Below, piece after piece: positions 8,863 through 17,459 of a DNA stretch of 64,000 bases. A program made the position numbers and the translations under genes. The DNA comes from Gemella massiliensis (lineage in GTDB: Bacteria; Bacillota; Bacilli; Staphylococcales; Gemellaceae), in contig NZ_LT635545.1 of assembly GCF_900120125.1 (NCBI RefSeq), forward strand, positions 240,813 through 304,812, in the 5' to 3' direction. Below the pieces are notes generated by a model. The model made no database searches. It was given only the letters and a program-made list of their open reading frames with translations, and was not told the DNA's origin. Each line of letters starts with the position of its first letter. The stretch's first letter is position 1.

Positions 8863-8891
8863 ATTGTATCAAATATAAAAATAAAAATCAA
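8863..8891 (-). promoter_or_regulatory. SigmaA promoter of rpsF-ssb-rpsR
   Basis: TTGATT (8886-8891), 17-bp spacer, TACAAT (8863-8868) on the minus strand. Confidence 0.75.
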
Positions 8892-9325
8892 CTAATAGTC
8901 CTATATTTTCAAAAATTATTTTCACACTAATTTGCGACATAATTTTCTACAAAAATACCGCTTAAAATTATATCCTTTATATTTTATTATGACTGTTTAT
9001 ACTTACTTCATATTAGCTTTTTCTTTCATTTTGTACTATACTATTAGTGAAGTATATAACGGAACATGAATTTCATTGTCACTACGTTTCTTAAAATTCA
9101 AGCTCTTGTTACATACTTTAATTCTAAGATTTATTTGTGCTAAAAGTACTCATAAGCCTAAGAATTAAAGAAAGTTCTTAAGACTGCCTCACCACTGCGG
9201 CAAAAAATATTTTGTATATAAATATATAATAAAACGAAGATTTTAACTTTAGTTAAATTTACTTTAATATCATATATCTAGTATGCAAAAAATATTTGAT
9301 TACTTGTAAATAAAGGAAAATCTGT
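8892..9325. other. 434-bp non-coding gap with a partial dispersed repeat
   Basis: AT-rich gap between divergent genes. No ORF with an SD was found. Positions 9124-9222 carry a reverse-complement copy of the element at 17064-17172. A smaller hairpin (TATACT...AGTATA) lies near 9037-9056. The upstream region of the next gene (9231-9325) should hold its promoter, but no clear hexamer pair stands out. Confidence 0.6.
9124..9222 (-). repeat. Dispersed structured repeat, copy 1 (partial)
   Basis: Reverse complement of 17064-17172. An 18-bp block ending in ATATTTTTTG is identical. A central block is variable but shares AGTGGTG. A 60-bp block (ending AATAAATCTTAGAA) has about 5 mismatches. Similarity ends there, so this copy lacks the hairpin-rich remainder of the element. 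Confidence 0.75.
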
Positions 9326-10525
9326 ATGAAATTAAAAAAAATTAGCATTGTTGTTATGCTTTTGACATTATTAGTTCCTAGTTATGTTAAAGCGGAAACA
9401 ACATTTTTAGATAATAACGCTATTTCAAATTTCGGTGATACTAATAGCCACATAGTTATATCGGAGCTTAACACCGGAAAAATTATCGCAAAGCGTGGAG
9501 AAAATGAAAAGACTTCAGTTAGTAAATTAGCAAATTACCTTGCACTATTTTTATTAACCGATGGTTTAAAAAATAATAAAATCAATCTTAACAGTACGAT
9601 AAATATCACGGAGAGTGATAGTATTTTATCCAAATACAAACTTAGCAATAAAATTAGTATTAAAGATGCTTTATTTTTACTGGAAAATGTAGAATCAAAT
9701 GCTCTTTTAAACTCTATTTTTAAAGAATATAATTTTAACCTTAACGATGCACAAAATCTTATTTCCGATATGTCATTAACCGACACTACACTATCTTCTT
9801 TAACAGTAAGTGATGATAATAAGAGTACAGTGAAAAATATTTCTTATCTTACCGGTTTAATTCTAAAAAATTATCCCGGTTTAACAGAAATTACAAAAAA
9901 TCCTAAGTACACTTTTGCTTCAGGCGAGAGTGCGGATAATAGTGTTAATTTTGCCGAATCTGATAAATTCAGAGTCTTAGGTCTTGATTATTCCGGTAAA
10001 AACAGCGTTACGTTCGCTTATAGCGGTAATACCAAATTACTGATTACCACTTTAAACCAGACCGATAGCAAAGACAAATTTTTCGCCGGTCTTCAAAAAA
10101 CTTATGATTATCTTTTTACTAATTATAGCTATAAATTAGCTCTTAAAGCCGGTTCTTATAAAATTAATAATGAAAATATTACTTTTGAAAATGATATTTA
10201 TGACTTATTCTATGAAAAACATTCTATAAAAGACGTTACTTATTTACTTATGAATAAACGTATCCTATTATTCCAAAAATACGAAACTGTTTCAGCTAAT
10301 GACGGAACTGTTTATTCTGATTTTTCTTCTAATAATGACTCAGGAAAATTCACTAAAGTAAAATCTAATTTTATTAATGATGTTAATTTCAGTAAAAAGA
10401 GTAATTTGGAAAAAACAACAATTATTATCAATAGAACAAAATACTTTGCCGCAGGTATTCTAACTGTTTATTCACTTGTCTTTATGGCATTGTATATTAT
10501 AAAACCTATTGTTAGAAAGGATTAA
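9326..10525 (+). CDS. Degenerate D-alanyl-D-alanine carboxypeptidase-like membrane protein
   Basis: 399 residues. Signal peptide 1-23 (cleavage near VKAET); the rest resembles the peptidase S11 (DacA) beta-lactamase-like fold. An SxxK-like SVSK (about 66-69) is kept in TSVSKLANYLALFLL. The SxN position reads ESN in LENVESNALLN. The KTG position appears as GLDYSG, so two of three catalytic motifs look damaged. A single TM helix (about 373-395) followed by KPIVRKD anchors the C-terminus. It is probably an exported peptidoglycan-related protein with reduced or no peptidase activity. It precedes yutD by 3 bp. Confidence 0.6.
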   Translation: MKLKKISIVVMLLTLLVPSYVKAETTFLDNNAISNFGDTNSHIVISELNTGKIIAKRGENEKTSVSKLANYLALFLLTDGLKNNKINLNSTINITESDSILSKYKLSNKISIKDALFLLENVESNALLNSIFKEYNFNLNDAQNLISDMSLTDTTLSSLTVSDDNKSTVKNISYLTGLILKNYPGLTEITKNPKYTFASGESADNSVNFAESDKFRVLGLDYSGKNSVTFAYSGNTKLLITTLNQTDSKDKFFAGLQKTYDYLFTNYSYKLALKAGSYKINNENITFENDIYDLFYEKHSIKDVTYLLMNKRILLFQKYETVSANDGTVYSDFSSNNDSGKFTKVKSNFINDVNFSKKSNLEKTTIIINRTKYFAAGILTVYSLVFMALYIIKPIVRKD

Positions 10526-10528
10526 AAT

Positions 10529-10855
10529 ATGGAGATTGAACAAAATAACTTAATCTTTGAAGTTGATGGAATTATTTACGAATTAATTTATAATTTCAAA
10601 GATGCCTTTCAAAAGGAAAGTTTCGAAGAACGTTTAGTAGACGTTCTTAAAAATAAACCTTTTATCGTCGGAGATATTTCTCACGAAAAGTTACGCCTAA
10701 CAGGTTTTGTTTTAACGAAAGATAGTACAAACTCCAAAAATATCAATAATTTGGAAGACTTTATTTTAGAATATTGTAATTTTGGTTCTCCATTTTTCGT
10801 TGTTAAAAAAAGAAATTCTGGCTCTGTGTCAAATACGGGGCATGAGAAAAAATAA
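10529..10855 (+). CDS. YutD family protein (DUF1027), C-terminus altered by IS insertion
   Basis: 108 residues as it stands. IVGDISHEKLRLTGF and LEDFILEYCNFGSPFFVVKK match the YutD family, small cytoplasmic proteins of unknown function. The last 11 codons (GSVSNTGHEKK) are read from the left end of the inserted IS. Without the IS, the target duplication is followed directly by TAA, so the original protein ended ...KKRNS (97 residues). The family core is intact and the gene is probably still functional. It follows the DacA-like gene by 3 bp in one operon. Confidence 0.85.
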   Translation: MEIEQNNLIFEVDGIIYELIYNFKDAFQKESFEERLVDVLKNKPFIVGDISHEKLRLTGFVLTKDSTNSKNINNLEDFILEYCNFGSPFFVVKKRNSGSVSNTGHEKK

Positions 10856-12365
10856 GGATAAAATGCTAAGCAATGCAGTGTTGCTTGGCATTTTTCAAAA
10901 CGCCCTTAAAAGAAATATTATTTTTATACTCAGAAACAAATAACCTAGAAACAACTAAAATGCGTAATCTAAAGTTATAAAAGCTATTATAACCATAAGA
11001 AACTCTCTTTAAAACCTTTATCTTATTATTAATACCCTCCAAAGAACCATTAGAGATAGAATACCTAACACTATTAAGCATATACTCTTTATGTTTTCTC
11101 ATAGTATTAATAGCCTTACTAACACCATCAGATAAACCGATAGTAGATTTTTCAATTAATTCTTTAAACTCCAACTCATTTCTATACCTTATCGCATATC
11201 TAATATCCTGAACTCTCTCATAGCTAGCCTTAAATATACAATCTAATCCTAATAAATAATCTAAAATATCACGTCTAGTAACTAAACTCCTAAAACTCCT
11301 ATTAAAGAAAAACCTACCATGAGTAACATTACTTTCATCTTCTAATATTAACTTCCAATTATTTTTTAAAAGAGTATAATTAATACCTTTTTGTTTTTTG
11401 TAAATATTCATTAGCTTAACTCTAGTTCTATTAAGTTCTCTATTAACATTTTGAATAATATGAAACCTATCTATAACAATTTCAGCATTAGGAAACTTAT
11501 TTCTAATCAACTTCATATAAGGAGTATAAATATCAATACAAATAGCCTTAACATTACTTCTAGCCTCTTTAGAAAATCTGGAAAAATAATTATTTAAAAT
11601 ATACTCAGTTCTACCATCAACTATATCAATAATCTCATGAGTTAAAGCATCTAAAAAAATAAAACTCATACCATTTTTACTATCTTTAGTAAACTTTAAC
11701 TCATCAAAGCATAAATACTCAGGTAAGGTATTATAGTTAAGAATGTCTACATGGGATTTACATTTATAAAGAGTTCTTATAACAGTATTAACCGATACAT
11801 TATTCATTTTGGCTATTTGTTTAAAAGATAAAGTATCAGCTAAATCACTCATTATAGAAAACTTAACATTTTTAGAAATACTACAGTATTTATCTACAAA
11901 AGAAGTAGTAGCTACAAATTTTTTATTACAAGTTTTACACTTGAAACGTTGCTTTCTTAGTTCCAAATAAGCAGGGATACCTGATATTTTTAATAGATTA
12001 ATTCTAGTAAGTTCATTAAAGCCGTTTTTAACTACAGTATAACCTTTATTAAGACAACCACAGCATTCACACTTCTTGGGTTTATATGTTAAGGTACCTT
12101 TGAATACAAAGTACTTTTGATTATTTTTTATAGTTTCGTTATGTGTTTTCTCAATAGTTATATTTTTATCTTTTATTTGTAGTAGGTTTTTAATGAATTC
12201 TCCCTCTTTTATTTCTTTTGTTTTTGTGTTAAAATTATTCATGACAGATATCCTTTCATAGTTTATTTTTTTGCACTTTAATTATATTGGATATTTGTCT
12301 TTTTGTATATTAAAAAACAATACGAGGTATGGATTTTTCCCATGCCCCGTATTTATTATACAACC
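10820..12365 (-). mobile_element. Complete ISL3-family insertion sequence (1546 bp) with 8-bp target duplication
   Basis: Imperfect terminal inverted repeats start GGCTCTGTGTC (left, 10820) and GGTTGTATAAT (right, 12365). Both share the core AAATACGGGGCATG. An 8-bp direct repeat, GAAATTCT, flanks the element (10812-10819 and 12366-12373), the duplication length expected for ISL3. It encodes one transposase on the minus strand. Intact ends and an exact duplication suggest recent insertion. Confidence 0.95.
10866..12242 (-). CDS. ISL3 family transposase
   Basis: 458 residues. An N-terminal zinc-ribbon/HTH part has CECCGC and CKTC cysteine pairs. The DDE catalytic domain contains DELKF, CIDIYTPY, VIDRFHIIQN and a C-terminal Glu in GSLEGINNKIK, in the order seen in the DDE_Tnp_ISL3 family. 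The start at 12242 has an AAGGAT site. The frame is intact, so the element should be able to transpose. Confidence 0.95.
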   Translation of the reverse strand: MNNFNTKTKEIKEGEFIKNLLQIKDKNITIEKTHNETIKNNQKYFVFKGTLTYKPKKCECCGCLNKGYTVVKNGFNELTRINLLKISGIPAYLELRKQRFKCKTCNKKFVATTSFVDKYCSISKNVKFSIMSDLADTLSFKQIAKMNNVSVNTVIRTLYKCKSHVDILNYNTLPEYLCFDELKFTKDSKNGMSFIFLDALTHEIIDIVDGRTEYILNNYFSRFSKEARSNVKAICIDIYTPYMKLIRNKFPNAEIVIDRFHIIQNVNRELNRTRVKLMNIYKKQKGINYTLLKNNWKLILEDESNVTHGRFFFNRSFRSLVTRRDILDYLLGLDCIFKASYERVQDIRYAIRYRNELEFKELIEKSTIGLSDGVSKAINTMRKHKEYMLNSVRYSISNGSLEGINNKIKVLKRVSYGYNSFYNFRLRILVVSRLFVSEYKNNISFKGVLKNAKQHCIA

Positions 12366-12379
12366 GAAATTCTTAAAAG

Positions 12380-12424
12380 CTCCTAAGAAGTTTGAAGTAT
12401 TCTTCAAAACTCTTAGGAGTTTTT
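12380..12424 (+). terminator. Terminator of the yutD operon, now separated from it by the IS
   Basis: CTCCTAAGA / TCTTAGGAG stem with an inner GAAG/CTTC stem, followed by TTTTT. It lies just beyond the original yutD stop codon. Confidence 0.85.
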
Positions 12425-12499
12425 CACATTCTTTACTATTTATCTTTCATTCAACTTGAGATATAATTATATTAATTAAAATTTTTAAGGAGACTAGCT

Positions 12500-14308
12500 A
12501 TGACAGAATTGAAATTAATTCCCCGTAGTGAAGTTGATGAACGCTACACTTGGGATATAAGTTTACTATATAAAACAGAAGAAGATTTTAAAAAAACTTT
12601 AAAGATTGTAAAACAAGATATTAATACATTTAAAAATAATTATGAGAATAAAGAGCTTTCTTTTGAACTTCTTGACAAAGCTCTTAAAGAATTCGAAAAG
12701 CTTCAAGAAGAATTATACAAACTTTCACACTACGCTGAACTTCCTATGACCGTGGATCGCTTTAATGATAACGTCATTAATAATGCAACACTTTTCCAAG
12801 AAGTTTCAAGTTACTGGGCAAGTAATATGAGTTTTTTCCAAACCACTCTTGTAGATTTAGATAAAGAATTTATTAATACTTTTGTTAATAAGTACCGCCC
12901 CGATTTAAGATACTTTTTTGAAAAAATTATTCGTAGTAAAAAATATACACTTTCAAAAGATGCCGAACAAGTAATTTCAAATTTTGAAAATCTACCTAAT
13001 TTTTACCATTTGTATGAAGTAACAAAACATGAAGATATGAAGTTTGACAGTTTTGAAGTAGACGGCAAAACTTTTGAAAACAGCTTCGTCTTATATGAAA
13101 ACCTATATGAAATGGATAATAATAAAGATATTCGCAGAAAAGGTGCGGAAAGTTTTTATTCTACATTGCGAAAATATAAAAATACTTCTGCCAATGAATA
13201 TATTTCACAAATAAAAAAAGAAAAAATGATCGCTACCATGCGCGGTTATGATAGTGTTATCGATTATTTATTAGCTAATCAAGACGTTAATAGAGAATTA
13301 TACGATCGACAAATTCGTGTTCTAATGACAGATCTTGCCCCACATATTCGTCGCTATATTAAATTATTAGCACGTGAACATAACATCAAAGATATGAAAT
13401 TTTCTGATTGCAAAATTAATTTAGACCCTGATTTCGAAGTAGACATGACCATTGACGAATCTCGTTCTTATCTAAAAAAAGCACTTGGTGTTTTAGGCGA
13501 TGACTATGTTAAGATGATTGATGAAAGTTATGATAAACGTTGGACAGATTTCCCTCAGAATATCGGGAAAAGTACCGGTGGATTCTGTGCTACCGTTCCT
13601 AATGTTGCCGGATTTATCTTATTATCTTGGACAGGAAAAATGAACGAAGTATTTGTTCTTGCTCATGAATTAGGGCATGCCTATCACTTTATGAATGCCG
13701 GAAAACATCAAACAATGTTAAACTTCGATTGTTCGTTATATTTTGTTGAGGCACCTTCAACATGTAACGAAGTTATTGTTTCGAATTATTTACTTAAAAA
13801 CAGCACAGACGCTCACTTTAAACGTTGGGTTATCAGCAATATGATTAGCCGAACTTATTTTCACAATATGGTAACACATTATCTTGAGGCTGTATATCAA
13901 GACAGAATTTACAAAAAAGTAGATAATAACGAAATGTTAAATGCCGATGTGTTATCCGATGTAAAACGTGAAGTTATGGAAGAATTTTTTGGAGATAGCC
14001 TTGAGATAAATGAAGGTGCGGAATTAACTTGGATGCGTCAACCTCATTATTACATGGGTCTATATTCATATACTTATTCTGCCGGCCTTACCATAGGAAC
14101 AGCTATTGCTAATAAAATTGAAAAAGATAATAATCATGCAAAAGTGTGGTTAAATACTCTTTCTAAAGGGGGAAGTATGTCAGCACTTGAGCTTGCCAGA
14201 CTGGCAGGTTGTGATGTTAGTACAGAAGCACCGTTAAAAGAAGCTATTGACTATATCGGTTACCTAATAGATGAACTGTATAATTTAACAGAAGAATTAA
14301 AAAATTAA
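12500..14308 (+). CDS. pepF: Oligoendopeptidase F (M3B zinc peptidase)
   Basis: 602 residues, full length for the family. The N-terminal PepF domain begins IPRSEVDERYTWDISLLY. The zinc motif HEXXH is in VLAHELGHAYHF (about residue 388), with the downstream Glu ligand in FVEAPSTCNEV. The enzyme degrades 7-17-residue peptides in the cytoplasm. The SD AAGGAG precedes the ATG, and a TATAAT (about 12461) suggests its own promoter. Downstream of the terminator left from the yutD operon. Confidence 0.95.
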   Translation: MTELKLIPRSEVDERYTWDISLLYKTEEDFKKTLKIVKQDINTFKNNYENKELSFELLDKALKEFEKLQEELYKLSHYAELPMTVDRFNDNVINNATLFQEVSSYWASNMSFFQTTLVDLDKEFINTFVNKYRPDLRYFFEKIIRSKKYTLSKDAEQVISNFENLPNFYHLYEVTKHEDMKFDSFEVDGKTFENSFVLYENLYEMDNNKDIRRKGAESFYSTLRKYKNTSANEYISQIKKEKMIATMRGYDSVIDYLLANQDVNRELYDRQIRVLMTDLAPHIRRYIKLLAREHNIKDMKFSDCKINLDPDFEVDMTIDESRSYLKKALGVLGDDYVKMIDESYDKRWTDFPQNIGKSTGGFCATVPNVAGFILLSWTGKMNEVFVLAHELGHAYHFMNAGKHQTMLNFDCSLYFVEAPSTCNEVIVSNYLLKNSTDAHFKRWVISNMISRTYFHNMVTHYLEAVYQDRIYKKVDNNEMLNADVLSDVKREVMEEFFGDSLEINEGAELTWMRQPHYYMGLYSYTYSAGLTIGTAIANKIEKDNNHAKVWLNTLSKGGSMSALELARLAGCDVSTEAPLKEAIDYIGYLIDELYNLTEELKN

Positions 14309-14393
14309 ACGATAAGTCGTACATAATATTTTCTTTTATTCCTGATAATATAGAAAATATCTAATAAAAACTCAAATATTTATAAACATAGTC

Positions 14394-14450
14394 AGTAGAA
14401 GTCGACACCTATAATCTAAATTAAGATAACTGTTAAAATCGGCTTCTACT
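14394..14450 (+). terminator. Putative terminator after pepF
   Basis: AGTAGAAGtCG / CGgCTTCTACT stem around a long 35-nt AT-rich loop, followed by only a short T-rich stretch. The gap 14309-14594 otherwise holds the murC promoter and nothing else recognisable. Confidence 0.5.
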
Positions 14451-14508
14451 TTACATTTCAATCAAAAATTAAAATTTTTTACCTTGTTTAATTTAAGAGT
14501 GCTAACGG

Positions 14509-14537
14509 TTGAAAAATTTTTTATTTTAAGATAAAAT
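14509..14537 (+). promoter_or_regulatory. SigmaA promoter of murC
   Basis: TTGAAA (14509-14514), 17-bp spacer, TAAAAT (14532-14537), about 57 nt upstream of the ATG. Confidence 0.6.
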
Positions 14538-14594
14538 TGTAATACTGATAAAAAATTTTGAAATTTAATTAACAACATATATAGGAGAATCGCA

Positions 14595-15893
14595 ATGAGT
14601 AAATATCACTTTATAGGTATTAAGGGATCGGGTATGAGTTCTCTTGCTCAAATCGTTTATGATATGGGGCATACTGTTCAGGGGTCTGATCTTGCTACCT
14701 ATTTCTTCACCCAAGAAAAATTAGAAAAAAGAAATATTCCAATGTTTGAGTATAGTCCGGAAAATATTAAAGAAGGTTATGAGGTTATATTGGGAAATGC
14801 CTTTAATGATGATCATGAAGAGTATGTTCGTGCTAAAGAGTTAGGGCTTAAAACATACACTTACTCAGAATTTCTAGGAAAATTATTAGGTGAAACTCCT
14901 TCAATAGCTATTACCGGAGCACATGGTAAAACTACAACTACTACTATGGTCAGTAATATCTTCAAACACAATTTCATCACATCTTACCTTATCGGTGACG
15001 GAACAGGTTCGGGGCAAAAAAATTCCGACTTTTTGGTAGCTGAAGCATGTGAATACTATCGCCACTTTTTAGCTTATTATCCTGATTATGCTATTGTAAC
15101 GAATATCGACTTTGATCATCCCGACTACTTTAAAGATGAAGATGATGTCTTTTCTGCTTTCCAAAGTTTTGTTAATCAAGTTAAAAAAGCTGTTATTTTC
15201 TGCGGAGATGATAAACTTGCTTCCAAGCTGACAAGTTCAAAAGCAAAATTAATTTCTTACGGTTTTAATGATGGTAATGATTATCAAATTAAAAATTTAA
15301 CTACAACTTCTGAATTTAGCACTTTTGATATTTATAAATATGGTGAAAAACTTGCTACATTTAAAATGGCAGTTTTCGGACTTCATGATATTTCCAATGC
15401 AGCTGCTGCGATTTCACTGGCTGATATCATCGGTATTGCACCGGAGGAAATTCAAGAGGCATTAAATCACTACAAAGCTGCAGAGCGTCGTTTCAGCGAG
15501 CATAAAGTAGGAAGTTTAGTTGTTGTTGATGACTACGCTCATCACCCAAGCGAAATAAAAGCGACTATCAATAGTGCAAGACGAAAATATCCTGATAAAA
15601 AAATAATTGCGATTTTTCAACCTCATACTTATACAAGAACCGCTAAATTTTTAAATGAATTTGCTGAAAGTTTACTTACTGCTGATAAAGCATTTCTATG
15701 CCCGATTTTTGCTTCAGTTAGAGAAAAAGCTAAAATCGTCGGAATAGAAGATTTACAAAAAGTAACAACCGGTTCTGACATTATTAATGGCGAGGAAGAT
15801 TTCCCGAAATTAAACTTTGATAATGCTGTACTTTTATTTATGGGCGCCGGAAATATTAACAAACTTTGTCATAAATTTCTTGAAAAAATTTAG
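14595..15893 (+). CDS. murC: UDP-N-acetylmuramate--L-alanine ligase
   Basis: 432 residues. The Rossmann start HFIGIKGSGMSSLAQI is followed by the ATP loop GAHGKTTTTTMV (about 108-119), the central ligase domain with TNIDFDHPDYF, and the C-terminal domain with DDYAHHPSEI. It adds L-Ala to UDP-MurNAc, the first step of the stem peptide. The SD AGGAG is appropriate. The gene probably shares a transcript with the DUF948 gene 82 bp downstream. Confidence 0.97.
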   Translation: MSKYHFIGIKGSGMSSLAQIVYDMGHTVQGSDLATYFFTQEKLEKRNIPMFEYSPENIKEGYEVILGNAFNDDHEEYVRAKELGLKTYTYSEFLGKLLGETPSIAITGAHGKTTTTTMVSNIFKHNFITSYLIGDGTGSGQKNSDFLVAEACEYYRHFLAYYPDYAIVTNIDFDHPDYFKDEDDVFSAFQSFVNQVKKAVIFCGDDKLASKLTSSKAKLISYGFNDGNDYQIKNLTTTSEFSTFDIYKYGEKLATFKMAVFGLHDISNAAAAISLADIIGIAPEEIQEALNHYKAAERRFSEHKVGSLVVVDDYAHHPSEIKATINSARRKYPDKKIIAIFQPHTYTRTAKFLNEFAESLLTADKAFLCPIFASVREKAKIVGIEDLQKVTTGSDIINGEEDFPKLNFDNAVLLFMGAGNINKLCHKFLEKI

Positions 15894-15975
15894 AGAATAT
15901 AACTAAATAGGTTGTAATTAAAACTACAATACTTTAAAATATAGTTATGTATGTAACCAAGGAGGAAATATTAAT

Positions 15976-16491
15976 ATGACTATTAATTGGCTTATTTTAG
16001 CTTATGCCGGAATCTTTTTGGCCGGCGTGGGTGTACTTATTATTTGTATTAGTGCGGCAATAACACTGGGAACAGTTAGAAAATCACTTAATATAGCTAC
16101 GGCGTGTGCAGAAGATGTCACCGATATTGCAGAAGATGCATTAACTCTTGCTAAAGACTTAAATGAAACCGTTAAAAAAGTAGAAGGCAACTTAGAACCT
16201 ATTATGGTTGAAGCAAATATTCTTTTACAAAACACTAATATTTTAGCTGAAGATTTACAGGTTAAATCTGAAAAATTGGATCCGCTATTTAATTCGGCAG
16301 AAGGACTTGCAAGTTCAATAAATGGTTTGAATAACTCTGTCGGTAATATGAAAAATAATGTTACCGGCTTTAAGAAAAGTACAGACGAAAAGTTTGAAGA
16401 TTTATCCGAAAAAGTAGATTCAAACCGAGCCAAAGCATCTAAGCTATTAGATAAATTTTTAAAAAAAGAACAAAAAAAAGAAACTGAATAA
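15976..16491 (+). CDS. DUF948 membrane-anchored coiled-coil protein (YtxG-like)
   Basis: 171 residues. One N-terminal TM helix (about 5-30) is followed by a long amphipathic/coiled-coil region and a Lys-rich tail (KKEQKKETE). It matches the DUF948/YtxG family, often described as general-stress proteins and frequently found just after murC in Firmicutes, as here. No enzymatic motif. The SD AAGGAGG precedes the ATG, and a strong terminator follows. Confidence 0.82.
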   Translation: MTINWLILAYAGIFLAGVGVLIICISAAITLGTVRKSLNIATACAEDVTDIAEDALTLAKDLNETVKKVEGNLEPIMVEANILLQNTNILAEDLQVKSEKLDPLFNSAEGLASSINGLNNSVGNMKNNVTGFKKSTDEKFEDLSEKVDSNRAKASKLLDKFLKKEQKKETE

Positions 16492-16523
16492 ATTTTAATT
16501 TGTATATACTTATATAAACCGCT

Positions 16524-16563
16524 ATAAACTAGGATTTTAAAGCTAAAATCTTAGTTTATTTTT
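16524..16563 (+). terminator. Terminator of murC-DUF948
   Basis: ATAAACTAgGATTTTA / TAAAATCtTAGTTTAT, about 15 paired bases, followed by TTTTTG. Confidence 0.85.
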
Positions 16564-16672
16564 GTTAATATTCCCTTTATATTTTCGATTTTTTTAGGTT
16601 TATACTTGATTTTTTTCAATTTTTCATTTATTATACTTTAGTATTAAATTTTTAAAAGGAGGAACAGTTTTT

Positions 16673-17050
16673 ATGTTAAATGAATTTAAAAAATTTGCTT
16701 TTAAAGGCAATGTATTGGACCTTGCTATCGGGGTAATTATGGGGGCAGCTTTCGGTAAAATTGTCAGTTCATTAGTTGCGGATATTATGATGCCGCTAAT
16801 TTTACTTATTTTCCCATCAAAACCGGATTTCACTAATCTGATATGGAACGGTATTCACTATGGTAACTTTATCCAAATCGTTATTGATTTCTTAATTACA
16901 GCGATTGCTATTTTTATATTTGTTAAAGCAATTAACACTGCCAAAGATAAAATGGTTAAACAGGAAGAAGCTGAAGAAGCAGCACCTGAAGTTGATGCTA
17001 AAGAAGAGCTTCTTAAAGAAATTCGAGATTTATTAAAATCAGAAAAATAA
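16673..17050 (+). CDS. mscL: Large-conductance mechanosensitive channel
   Basis: 125 residues. The N-terminal amphipathic helix and first TM ([26 protein letters not shown]) carry the family signature. A periplasmic loop, a second TM ([17 protein letters not shown]) and a charged C-terminal bundle ([24 protein letters not shown]) follow. It forms a homopentameric emergency valve against osmotic downshock. The SD AAAGGAGG is strong. Confidence 0.96.
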   Translation: MLNEFKKFAFKGNVLDLAIGVIMGAAFGKIVSSLVADIMMPLILLIFPSKPDFTNLIWNGIHYGNFIQIVIDFLITAIAIFIFVKAINTAKDKMVKQEEAEEAAPEVDAKEELLKEIRDLLKSEK

Positions 17051-17063
17051 TCTATATATTTAT

Positions 17064-17396
17064 ATACAAAATATTTTTTGTTGCTGATTTTATAGTGGTG
17101 TGGCAACCTTAAGAACTCTCTTTAATTCTTAGGTTTATGAGTGCCTTTAGCACGAATAAATCTTAGAAGTGACGTATTCAAAGACACTAGTATCATCAAA
17201 GCCATAGGCGTAGATGATACGTTAGTGTCAACTGCTGACCCATGGCAGTAGCTACTAGCTAATCTTTTACTCACTTTGTTCGTAAAGATTAGAGTAGCCT
17301 TGCATACCTTATTTCTACGAATTAACCTAAGTTAGTTGTAGGCGTCCATACCACTGCTAACCATTGCTGAAATATATTTTTAAAATAATGTATATT
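17064..17396 (+). repeat. Structured dispersed element, copy 2 (candidate ncRNA or MITE)
   Basis: No ORF here. GTGGTGTGG (17095-17103) can pair with CCATACCAC (17346-17354) to close a multibranched fold. Inside are hairpins at 17107-17133, 17141-17153, 17183-17229 (GACACTA/TAGTGTC plus TATCATC/GATGATA), 17232-17248 (CTGC/GCAG) and 17251-17298 (GCTACT/AGTAGC plus CTAATCTTT/AAGATTAG). The two ends are loosely inverted repeats of each other (AT-rich, then AGTGGT). The first 110 bp recur inverted at 9124-9222. Confidence 0.65.
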
Positions 17397-17398
17397 AA

Positions 17399-17456
17399 AA
17401 AATCAAGCAGAAATAATGAATCTACCTAAAAAATTCCGTTATATCTACTTGATTTT
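17399..17456 (-). terminator. Terminator of the LytTR-DUF3021 operon
   Basis: AATCAAGcAGA / TCTaCTTGATT stem with a T-run on the minus strand (TTGATTTTTT). Confidence 0.7.
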
Positions 17457-17459
17457 ATT

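Noticed and set aside
8787..8891. 35-codon N-terminal extension of RpsF
   Set aside because: It would be translated from DNA holding the promoter and leader; the downstream ATG has a strong SD and the family's usual start.
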